A stretch of 64,000 bases of DNA, from positions 372,001 through 436,000 of the forward strand of contig RCTD01000010.1 in assembly GCA_014898415.1 (NCBI GenBank), in the 5' to 3' direction. Source of the DNA: Stromatinia cepivora. Taxonomy: Eukaryota; Ascomycota; Leotiomycetes; Helotiales; Sclerotiniaceae. The notes under the pieces are model-generated. The model was not told the DNA's origin and did not search any database. It saw only the letters and a program-made list of their open reading frames with translations. Position numbers and translations under genes: made by a program. Shown here piece by piece: positions 24,840-34,947 of this stretch. Numbering within the stretch: the stretch's first letter is position 1; the number at the start of each line of letters is the position of its first letter.

Positions 24840-25143
24840 TTTTCTTCAGGCTAGCTACAGTGTGAACATGGGTATGGGTATAAATATGGACATGGGTATC
24901 TGCGCGTCTTGACATTTGTTCGTTCAACTATGGCTACGTAATCGCTATATGAGAAAGTATAAAGGAATGGAATGGTACTCTTAGATTTTAAATATTAGGA
25001 AATAACTCACAGATAATTCAATATGACGGATTTATGACACCGCGTGGATTTATGAGCTTCACACTATTGTATTGACCCCGCGGCAATAAGGCTTCATTAC
25101 AAGTATAACAACTTGTACAGTAATCAACCTCTCAGATCCAAAA
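24840..25143. other. Intergenic
   Basis: No gene visible. A short ATGG-rich repetitive stretch (ACATGGGTATGGGTAT type) lies at about 24865-24900. Confidence 0.55.
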
Positions 25144-25540
25144 ATGTCAGACGACAGACTCGCCGTTTTAGACATCCACACAACCCCTTACAGAACCGTT
25201 CATGTCGTTGACATTCCGGCACACATCTTAATTCCCAAATCCATGAAATCTCCCGTAGTCGTTAGATTCCATGGCGGATACCTAGTCTCAGGAGCAGCTC
25301 TATATTGAATGGCTTTCCTCCTGGGTGATCGATCTCGTGATTAAAAACTCTGCGATTCTAATCATGCCCGATTATATATAGGCTTTTACCTGAAGCGACC
25401 GGACAAGATATCCCAGAAAATCTCCAGGGTTTCTGGGCATGGTTTGCAAGTTCGGGGTCCCCTGGTCTCGCGTCTTATCGGTTGGAGGAGTTGGAGGTGG
25501 TTAAGGGGGGGGGGGGGGGGGTTGTTGGGGGTTTAGAGGG
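25144..25540 (+). pseudogene. Alpha/beta-hydrolase pseudogene (HGG family)
   Basis: From ATG at 25144 the frame reads PVVVRFHGGYLVSGAALY, which contains the HGG oxyanion-hole motif of the alpha/beta-hydrolase-3 (hormone-sensitive-lipase-like) family. A frameshift near 25305 moves coding to EWLSSWVIDLVIKNSAILIM with PDY, and a second near 25380 to RLLPEATGQDI, the usual continuation PDYRL.PE....D. The second break looks like an expansion of a TA dinucleotide. Coding resemblance ends at LEELEVVK, directly before a 17-base G run. The nucleophile elbow GxSxG is missing, so only the first third of the domain remains. Confidence 0.75.
25505..25521 (+). repeat. Poly-G tract of 17
   Basis: An uninterrupted G17 run follows the end of the hydrolase pseudogene. 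It may be a length-variable site or an assembly weak point. Confidence 0.9.
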
Positions 25541-25946
25541 ATGAATTGCCGTGGGTGCTTAGATTGGGGTTTGCGCCGGTTTTGAGAGTGGTTGGATAGG
25601 GCTTGGGATAGAGAGAAGGACTATATAGAGAGAGAGATAGAAAATCCATACAAGGTCTGTGTTTTATTTCTTGCTATTATTCAGCCATCGCTTTGTCACC
25701 TATCACAAATAGTTCAGGTCCTGAACACTACAGCAGCGTAAGGAAAATAAACCTTCAACTTCATGAATCCGTACCCAAAGTTATCCTCTAAAAGTACCTA
25801 TCTACCATTTTTCCGCAAGAGAATGAATGAATGAACATATCCCCGAAGCCGCAAATTAAGATCCAAGAACAAACGTAATTGCGGTCTTAACTCAGCAACA
25901 ATTAGACAGCTCCTCACTACAACCAAACTCCCAAACAGCCGAACAT
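25541..25946. other. Non-coding stretch before the motif array
   Basis: No gene. A short (GA)n run is at 25627-25638. A possible outlying degenerate array copy (CGGTCTTAACTCAGCAACAA) lies at 25881-25902. Confidence 0.5.
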
Positions 25947-26180
25947 TCGGAGGAACAAGAAGTGCAACAAATCTCATCCTTCCCATATCCTCCTCATTTC
26001 CCCTCTTGATTGGTGCTCAAGGAGTCAATATCCATGGATTTTATATCTCTCCGATTCTCCGCCGTGATAACCCTATCGTATTTTCATAAACCCGCTTTCT
26101 TTATCACTTGACCAGAGAGCCAAGGTTCGAAAGTTCGGATGTTAATTCTTGAATACGAGGAATGGTCGATAAGGTTTGGG

Positions 26181-26197
26181 ATATCCGAGATCTCGGA
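26181..26197. promoter_or_regulatory. Perfect 14-bp palindrome TCCGAGATCTCGGA with flanks
   Basis: TCCGAGATCTCGGA overlaps the CGG box of the 26193 motif copy. Related half-palindromes precede other copies (CCGAGATCTCCGG at 26365-26377, CGGAGATCTCGG at 26557-26568, CGGATCTCGG at 27638-27647). It resembles inverted CGG half-sites used by Zn2Cys6 factors, which is inference only. Confidence 0.5.
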
Positions 26198-27175
26198 TTT
26201 ATTAGATGTGCAACAAATGTTATGATTTTATATTTTCTTGTTTTGATTGGTAAATTTGGGGATACTTTTTCTGCTCGCCCCGCTGGTGATTTATGGCTGA
26301 ACCTTATATATCACTAATCAAGGATAGGTTCTGAAGCCCGCATGTTGAAAGAGTGTTGCTAGATCCGAGATCTCCGGGTTATGCAACAAATATCTGGCTG
26401 CTCTATCTCCGGGCACATATCTGCCCGATCATCTTGATAGCACGGGGAGAAATATGCTTGGTTTCTCGGGATGGAAAGTAGTTTTAGTAGACAACCGGCT
26501 GTAAACTATCCCGCGCTTCCACTAGTGCATCTAATCGCTGACCATATTGACTTCATCGGAGATCTCGGAGTTTTAACAGTGTGCAACAAAAGTTGCCATA
26601 CCAATCTTTGTATATTATATACCTCATGCTTTACCTCAAGTAACACGTTCATAGATATCCAGATGCTCTACACACAATATAACTTACCAACCCATAGCAG
26701 CCCCGCAATTCGATGGCTAGCCCCGCAGATCTCGACGCACCAGCTACCAATAATATGTAACGGGGAATTGCGGCGGAGCTGCGGGATTTATGAGATGTGC
26801 AACATTTTGTAGATGCGGAATTTGCGGGATGAACAAGTCATTTGTGTATCCACTAGGAGTAGAAGATGATGTGCTATGTGAGAAAAATGTGGCTCTGCGG
26901 ATGGAATCTAATGACCGGTGGGTGATTAATGATCGAACGAGAGCTATCCGGGGCAAATTGAGATTAGCTGTTGTGAAGATCGGTGTTTAGTCTTTCCGCA
27001 TGGGAAACACTTCTGAAGAAGACAGCAAAAAACCGTCCCCGAACATTATAAGTTCGGACTTACATAGACATGCAACAAAAACCCACGTCCACCTAAACTC
27101 ACCTGATTCGGAGTTATCTAGATATGCAACAAACAGTTTTCATCCTGTAGCAATCCAATAGAAATCCATATTTAT

Positions 27176-27203
27176 CCCCGATGTTTGGTGATGTTTCGGG
27201 GAC
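27176..27203. other. Inverted repeat TCCCCGA...TCGGGGA
   Basis: Seven-base arms, perfectly complementary, flank about 14 bases inside one inter-motif spacer of the array; could form a small hairpin. Confidence 0.5.
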
Positions 27204-28565
27204 CCATCAGTTTGGTTGTCCAAAAGAGGTAAAAGAAGACCGAGGTAGCATTTGCGGTCTCCGATGTATCATTTTCCGTTCTCCGAAGTTGCATTGTATC
27301 GCCGACTTTTGAGCTATTGTCTCCGAATCATATGAAAGAAGTAATTTCCACCGTTTCGGAGTTTGTACAGATGTGCAACAAGAAGATTTGAGAATTTGAG
27401 AAGGTGGGTGTCGTCCAATGGGGGATGGAAAGGGGATTGGGGATGAAGTGTGGTTCGGAGCTTAAGTTGAGTGTGGTGAGAATGGAAGAAGCGAGCCCCG
27501 AATTTGCTTTGAGAGTTTGGGCGTTACATTTTACAGCAAACGAGCGGTTAAATTAGGTTAGATTGGATCATGTTCAAGAACAATAATGAGATGTAGTAAA
27601 ATAAACCAAAATTGATGTCCGACAATACTGGAAGTAACGGATCTCGGAGTTTAGACAGATGTGCAACAAAATATCCTGAGGTATTGTATGATTGGGTGAG
27701 CTTTATTATTTTAGGTGTTTTTGTTGATGAATGTGTTGGTGAAGGGTTGGAGGCGAGCAGGTCAATCTCATCGCTAGGGAGAAGTCAACAGCGGATATTA
27801 CTATTTCTTGTTCATGACCCCCAGCGCTTTGGGCCTTTAGATCAGCACAAAATACCCTGTGTGGAGGTAAAAGTGCTGGCACCACAGGGTATCAGAAACT
27901 AATACCAACTATTAGGTAATGGTTAAATTACCAAAACCCAAAAATTAGGACTGGTTCAACTCGGATATAATAGATATGCAACAAATTTTTATGAAATTCC
28001 AGTTCTCCAATCATATTCATCGGATATGTCAGTCGGGGTAATGTCTGTCATGATGTTTTCAACACCGATGATTTGATTAGAGCGCCGAATCTTCCGATGT
28101 AGCGATTTGTACTCTGTATGTAGATTATGGATTTCGGAGGTAAAGACGTAGGTTTTTCTTGGGACTGGAAATGGAGTATTCTTCGGCGAGGCTATGAAAT
28201 TCGGCGATATTAGATGTGCAACATTTGAGAGATTTCGGTGCTTAGAGGAGACCTAATCACCATTCGCATTGTGGTGGTGACAAATGGATTGGCGAGATGA
28301 AGGGGCCCGATGAATTTTCGGAGTTATTGTGATATTTCAACAACTCCCAAAGATTCTTGACACCTCAATCTCCTAATCTTCGGATTTTCGGATTTTTGAA
28401 GATATGCAACAAATGAATGAGAAACATGTTTAGATTTTAACCATCTGGACAATGGATCTGATGTGTCCGTCAATGGAAATATTCTTCCGTTGGGAAATTT
28501 ACGAGTTTTACGAAGGGCTTTCCGAATAACCGTTTGTTTTAGATTCTGTTCTACTCTCAATTCAA

Positions 28566-28596
28566 TTTCCATTTCCATTTCCATTTCCATTTCCAA
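28566..28596. repeat. (TTTCCA)n microsatellite
   Basis: About five perfect copies of the hexamer TTTCCA, within the array region between the motif copies at 28388 and 28778. Confidence 0.85.
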
Positions 28597-29740
28597 CGGA
28601 ATACAAATTGTGGAATATTGAAAAGATGGGACCAAATGAGCAAAGAATGGATCCTACCGCTCCAACAACCTACCAAATTCCGAAACCACCTGATCTTCAA
28701 TCCCAAAATCTATGCACACACAACACCACTTCCTCTACAATCGAATCGCGCGAATCGCGGAAATCTCGTAGTCGGTATCGGAATTCACATTTTTACGACA
28801 TGCAACAAACCTTCCTATGAAAATATCCTATAGGTGCGCTTCCCATCGAGAGGCCTAGATTCCCTCTTCCTAAAATCCCGAAGTCCCGTTCCGCTGTCAT
28901 CCAACAATTCCACCAACACAAGTACTCTATAAACACACATCCTCCTCATCCGGGATTTATTCCGGCACTTCCTTATGGATGCTGCGGAATGTGGCGGTTT
29001 TAAGACGTGCAACAAAAGGTCTCTGATCGGAAGGAGTTTCATATACTATGTGGGTGTTGAATTCGAGGCTAGGGCCACCACAATGGTTGTCTCAAGAGCC
29101 AAGTTTTATCTGATGATATCTCGCCTGATTCTTTGACAACGAAACTCCAAGATCTTCCGTGAAGTCTTTTCGGCAGATATTCACGGAATTAGGAAAATTT
29201 GTAGATGTGCAACAAAAATCATTTTGGATGTTTAATGCTATTTTATAGGTGGATTTGTTTCCTGGCTGGTGAGTATAACCTTACACATTTTCCGAGGTTG
29301 GAGAATGAAAGGAATTTTGTTTGCTATATTCCGCTGTCTTCCACCACGACGTCAATTTCTGGCCTGATATTCCGGAATAATAGAGATTGCGATCCGGAAC
29401 AGATTATCTCTTCATTTCTGTAAGTATATCCAGAATACCCAATCCTTTTTTCCCTCATAGCGACATGTCCACTTCTTGGCTCCCGCCTCATTCCGAGATT
29501 TACAAGTCCAATTTATATCCGCGCCACAGCAAAGATGTTGGCGGATATACGGTTTGATTTTACGATAAGCAACAAAAAAGCATTTTTTTTATACTTTTCG
29601 GGTGTCGCCGCTAGGTCGGTTTCATGTTTCGAATTGGCGGTACTGAACTTTATCTTTGTCGGTCCCGGACAATGGGGCATGTGGGAAGATGCCCATTATG
29701 GTATTTTGTCGGAATCCGGAAATTTTAGATATGCAACATT

Positions 29741-32700
29741 TGTTTCCTTGATATTGGTTCCCGGATCTTGTCTCTTTTGTTTGAATTGGCGAAATTAGAC
29801 TTTGAAGACAGGATTTTGTGTTTTGGGATGATACCTTACGCTGATTTCTAATATTTTCATGGTCCTTTGTGAAAGGGGAGCATACTACCGTACCCGCATA
29901 CACTCAGAAACCGATTACCAGTGTCTAGTCAGAATCATCCGATTCAGAGCCTTCTTGTCCAAGATATTTTCTTCCTGAAATCGAATCTTTCACTCTGGGA
30001 ACATTAAATGAAAGTCTATCTCATTCGGCGGCCACCTATTGGAATAGCACCAATGTCCGAGTTATCTCAAAGAATTACAAAACCTACCTCAGGCAAGACA
30101 TTCAAATCTCCCAATGTCTCATATCTTTCCCGCCGGCTATAAGTTAGCACGGAATATAAGTACACGACTAGTCCAGTGATCACAGGTGATTATTTCAAAC
30201 AATGTTCACCATCATTCTACGAGCTGCCCGGAACACAATCGGATAAATATCATCTGTACCCTACGTTTAGTAAATGGGCTACTCATTTTTTCATGGTCTG
30301 CAATAGATGGCGGCTGTTGAGAAGGATATACTTTCTGTATCATGATACATGAGCTGAACTCATGCAAGTGCATGAAACCTTCACAACACAAGACACAGTG
30401 AGACGACTTGTCTATAAATATACAAGGCAACAATTGATCTCATTTATCATGGTAATATTACGGGATTGACTTGTACAGTCTGGATGCGATACATGTGGAT
30501 CATAGAGAAAAACCCTTCGTGGTAATGAATGTGGGAAATGCGGGGGTTATAAGAAACTGTAGCTCGCGAAGCTACTCTCGGCACAGTTAAACACCATTGT
30601 GATATTGCTCGACAGCATCCAACGCTATGTCTTCAAACAGACCCTGGTGATGACTCTCATTGTAAATGGAGGACTACGTTGGCGGCGCGGCAGGTAATCT
30701 TTGTCTTTGAATTATTCCCTGCACATCATGAGACGATTGAACGAGAAAGAGGCATTAAAAGACTTATCTTCCACCAAAGCGAGTAACGGCAAATGAACAT
30801 GACCGAGATTACCAAGATATAAAGAACCGTGGATTTACGAACCAATACCAATGTCCATATCGATCCAACATTAAGAATACAAAGATATCATCATCATTGT
30901 CATGATAAGATATTCAGCCATCCTCTTTAACTTTTGCATTATTGTGGTCGATCTCTCGCACGTTTGTAATATTATTTATCAGTTCGATATTCCCAATCCA
31001 GATACAAAGCTTGATTGAAGCTACTTCCCAAACTTCAGTGGATCTATTGCCGTTATTCTCTTGATCTGCTATCTATGCAGCGAGATTAACAGTAAGACGC
31101 AAAAATCGAGGAAAGAACACAATTGCCAATATGCTTCGAGAATATCATCAAAAGACCCATTATTTATTTGGGTCGACCTCTTGGTCAATAAACTAAAAAC
31201 TACAAAATGCCACACATTTCTCGAATCCTAAATGAATGACTTTAAGGAAATCGGAAATACATAAACTGAGAAGTCCTTCCGCCTAAGCATCATCTTTACC
31301 ATCAATATCCTCAGAATCTTCGAATTTGATGTAGTACAAAGTCCAAAGATTATGGAGTTCAGCATCTCAAAAGAAACCCTTTTATCCGCTCCTCCGGGAT
31401 GGGAGTTTTTAGTTCGGATGGACAGGTTTGTGAATATTCTCGCTCATTGATTCGATCTACTTTATGGAGTACAAGGAAGGATTGATGTAGCTAGCTGATT
31501 TTCCTGTCTTTGAAATCAATTTCTAAAAGGAATGGTTCTTCAAGGGGATTATGAGGGGTGGAAAGATTGTGGATTTAAAATCTTTGTTGTATGATGTTGG
31601 TATGTTATACATACATCAAAAATATCATTTGCTATTAGCTGGGATTAATAACTAAGTTATCTCGAAAGCGTTGGCTTTTGAATATATCCAGCGAGTTTCT
31701 TTTTTTTGAGGGGGGGGGGGAATTCATTAATCTCTTAGGTGATTGAATTCGTTCGGTAAAAATTCTAAATTCTAATCATCTGAATTTCTCGATGCATTCT
31801 ACCATGTAATGCACAACATCCGGAGGCATAGATAGGTATCCATTTCCAACCTCGCAATTTATCATCCTTCTACCAAAATCGCTGGGATATAAACAAAGAA
31901 ATGCTGTTTATGTATTGGTTGATGCATATATTGATAAAGTTCTGGAAATACGCCGGGAGTTTCTCGCTGTTGAGATATATAAGAATAGATCCAATTCTGA
32001 TGAGGAGAAAAAGAAGATGAAAAACACCGCCGCCATGAAGTGCTAAAGAAATAGATAATGGCCAAGAGCTCCGAAATCGAACTCTTCGTGTGTTTTTGGT
32101 GGGTTATAAAGAGACGGCTATGATTATTGATTGATTGATTGGGAATGCGGGTTTTTTGGGTTGTGTGGGGATTTGAAGGTGTGGAGGGGTGAGGAAGGGG
32201 AAGGTGGTGTTGGAGTATGGGGAGAGGGAGAGAGATGGGGAGTTGAAGGGAATGAGATATTTACATATGGTGGGCTGTTGATGAGAGAGAGTTTGTTCTT
32301 TCTTTTTTTCGTTTTCTTCGTCTCTTGAAAGAGAGCTCCATGTATACTTTTTAGATGGACTTTGTTGAGTGGTGATATACGCGATTCGGCAGGAAAGAAA
32401 CTCAACTTTGTGTTTTTTATAAAGTGCTATTGAGATGCGAAACAGAAACAAAAAGACGAGCGCAACCTGAAGCATTCGCCAATTGCCTCGAAGATCTCAT
32501 AGCAGTAAACTTTTTAGGAGGTCCATTAATGCAGTTCCCAAAATCTCCAATCGAGCAGCCAACCAACCAATGCTAATCACTTTTTTTGACTGGATGTCGG
32601 CGCCATTTGAATCCAATAATGTTGTTGTAGTCCCGTGATACCCCTATCCTATCAAGAAGACCAAGCTTCGAGCTTAGTAAGCACCAATGTCCGAAAATAT

Positions 32701-33146
32701 ACCACCCCACAGCCACAACCATTTGACGCATCCCATTGATATCGCCGACAGATCTTTTGTCAACCTTGTATTTGGGTGTTGCGCTTCGATGTTGATATTG
32801 TTTTGTGGGGTAAATTTCTCATTGGGCCGGGTGATCTGCATTGCGGCATTGCGTTCTTGCTGTTTACCGCCGTTGTGATATCGGACTTCCACGCCTCACT
32901 AAAGTCGGTGATCCCGTGAGCATCAATACTTTGGGCATCTGAAACGGCGTTTGAATTCCATTTTTTTTGTGTATGTATGAGTTTCACTTCTAGTTGAAAA
33001 CACGATACTGACACAGTTAGATACACACCTTTTTGGTTCGGGCAGCTCACAAGTCATCAGATTTTGATTCATATCACGTGATAAACGTTTTCTTCATTTT
33101 AGATACTATATTTCTTCATATTTAGAAACTTTGAGTTTGAATCAGT
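29741..33146. other. Long gene-poor stretch
   Basis: No gene family is recognisable on either strand, and open frames are short and mutually overlapping. A G11 run follows a T-rich run at 31710-31720. A 15-base identity AGCACCAATGTCCGA occurs at about 30046-30060 and 32680-32694. The last part (about 33.0-33.15 kb) is the promoter side of the glycosyltransferase gene. Confidence 0.55.
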
Positions 33147-34486
33147 ATGTCGCATCGAGCACAGCTCGATTTACCAGATTTTCTACAAAACTCACCATAT
33201 TTACCAATCATCAATTTCGATATTGATGAACCACCACCTAGAGCAGCCAAACCAAGTATTGCACAAATTCTTCGATCGAGACCTGTACGAACAGCGATAC
33301 CTATCGTCATTTGTGGACTCATCATACTCCTTCTTCTTCCACATGGAACACGGAAAGCGAAAGAATTGCACGTTCAGTATAAAACTCCTGCATGTCTGAA
33401 ACAAGCTCCTGTTGTTGTAGAACCCTTGACGGGCGAAGAGGCGGGTATTGAATGGGACAAGTACGCATATATAACGTATGCAACATCAAAGGATCATTTA
33501 TGCAATGCATTAATGTTATTCGAGTCGTTGCAAAGGGTAGGGAGTAAGGCTGAACGGGTATTGTTGTATCCGCAGTTATGGAAGGATGCATGGGTTGAGG
33601 ATGTCCATGGCACGGATATGGAAGTTATTACTAAGCTGTTGATTCAGGCGAGAGATGAATATAAAGTAAAATTGCAAAATGTGGAAATTTTGCAGCATAG
33701 GCATGCTACAGCTGGTAACAAAATTCATTCTTATCCTGCGTCGAGAAATGACGATCATGAAAATACTAATGGATGGTAGATGAATGGGCGGAGAGTTATA
33801 CTAAACTCCTAGCATTCAACCAAACCTCATATGACAGACTTCTCGTCCTGGATTCTGACTCCACTGTTCTTCATTCTATGGATGAATTATTCGTAGCTCC
33901 AATGTCAAACTCTACACAAATCCTCGCGCCGAGAGCATATTGGTTAGATGCCCAAGGTGTCCCACAACTAGCATCCCACATAATGCTCATTAAGCCTTCA
34001 ACAATAGAATTTGAACGGCTGCAAGTAGAGTTCCGAAAAGCTGGTTTAGGTACCTACGACATGGACATTATCAACTCTGTCTTCACCAACCAGAAAGACT
34101 CTTGTGGACTGCTGGACCATCAAATATATGCTCTCCTTACAGGAGAGTTCCGAAGACCTGTCACTAAGCATAAAGGGTTTCGGGGAAAAGGTCATGAGAC
34201 TGATACTTGGGACCCAGAGAGCGTATTCAAGAAGTCGAAATTCGTGCATTTTAGTGATTGGCCCATGAGGAAACCGTGGAAGTTGAATAATTTGGAGTGG
34301 GTGGTATGGGGACCAAAGTGTGTACCGGTGGCAGAGGGAGATGACTGTAGAGCTAGGGGTATTTGGGAGGGGTTATATGAGGATTTTAGGAAGAGGAGAA
34401 TAGTGAGTTCATTTTTGGGTTTCGTTGCCCGCCTGGTGAGTTTATGGCTGACTTGATTTGTGTAGGCAATTTGCGGATTGGATTGA
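33147..34486 (+). CDS. GT8/GNT1-like type II membrane glycosyltransferase
   Basis: Three exons, 33147-33714, 33780-34402 and 34466-34486, give 403 aa with correct phases (introns 65 and 63 nt; branch points ACTAAT and GCTGAC; second donor GTGAGT). A cytosolic N-terminal tail precedes a transmembrane anchor at about residues 49-64 (AIPIVICGLIILLLL), the topology of a Golgi type II enzyme. The catalytic region opens with YITYATSKDHLCNALMLFES and carries the metal/nucleotide-sugar DXD box as LVLDSDS (D214-S-D216). MDELF, then DMDIIN and LLDHQIYALL fit the glycogenin-like GT8 fold of fungal GNT1-type alpha-1,2-N-acetylglucosaminyltransferases. KFVHFSDWPMRKPWK is the C-terminal landmark. The donor sugar (UDP-GlcNAc or other) is inferred from the family. 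The last exon encodes only a short AICGLD tail. The first donor (GTAACA) is weak but keeps the frame. Looks intact. Confidence 0.88.
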
Positions 34487-34947
34487 TCATAGGACACCGT
34501 GATGGTATTTATCAGACATGTATAGAAATATTGGATATAGAAAGAATTCGGTGTTCAAAAAGCCTTATGTGCTTTGAACATATAGATGGATGGACAGGAA
34601 TGCACTCGAATTTTACATGCGCAGCACCCCGTTGGGTTTGATGTGATGTGTCTTTACCCAGCGAACGACAGAATAGACGAAAATTCAGGTGGGTCCACTT
34701 CACACTCTTCAACACAGAATCAAAAGATAAATGAATTACGGATTGCTGATATGATGTCCTATGCCATTGTTCGCATTAAATTACTGCGCCTTTCAAACAG
34801 CTTATTTCTCATAACAAACTAATGAATAACTAACAAGTGACATTCCATCAATTGGAAGATGTACCTGCGACAATTCTACAGAATTATTGAGGATGCCTCA
34901 ACCTTAACTCCATTATGACATGTCAACCAGTTCTACAGTCGATAAGT
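34487..34947. other. Convergent 3' intergenic region
   Basis: It separates the 3' ends of the plus-strand glycosyltransferase and the minus-strand 2EXR gene. No gene visible. Confidence 0.6.

Larger units (their letters stand above)
25947..29740 (+). repeat. Dispersed array of about 18 same-strand two-box motifs
   Basis: A motif of the form TCGGA(G/T)TT...AGAT(G/A)TGCAACAAA occurs about 18 times, always on the plus strand. Approximate copies: 25947-25971, 26193-26217, 26374-26390, 26565-26590, 26781-26804, 27054-27079, 27108-27133, 27356-27382, 27644-27670, 27961-27985, 28201-28225, 28318-28345, 28388-28413, 28778-28809, 28994-29016, 29183-29216, 29549-29576, 29716-29740. The CGG box and the GCAACA box are separated mostly by 16-18 nt (8-25 at the extremes). 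Copies are 50-400 bp apart, and the DNA between them shows no common sequence that I can see. The copy at 28318 has TTCAACAA, and those at 26781, 28201 and 29716 have GCAACATT. No long coding frame spans the region. No known repeat, CRISPR or transposon terminus is recognised. Function unknown; it could be a protein-binding array, a non-coding RNA locus or a string of small insertion units sharing one end. Confidence 0.85.

Noticed and set aside
26471..26812. F-box-like reading (LPLVHLIADHIDF...) over one motif copy
   Set aside because: The match is short, the frame does not continue in neighbouring units, and other copies fall in other frames, so the motif is not explained by coding.
25947..29740. 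CRISPR array
   Set aside because: Repeats are too diverged and unevenly spaced (50-400 bp), there are no cas genes, and the genome is eukaryotic.
29535..29798. 87-codon open frame with hydrophobic N-terminus
   Set aside because: No family resemblance, contains two array motif copies, and the ATG context and 3' end give no support.
30420..30440. Array-like AGGCAACAATTG
   Set aside because: No CGG box and poor match to AGATRTGCAACAAA.
32104..32475. Pro/Ser/Thr-rich open frames on the minus strand
   Set aside because: They mirror a purine-rich (GAGGGG-type) strand bias; no start context, family or splice support.
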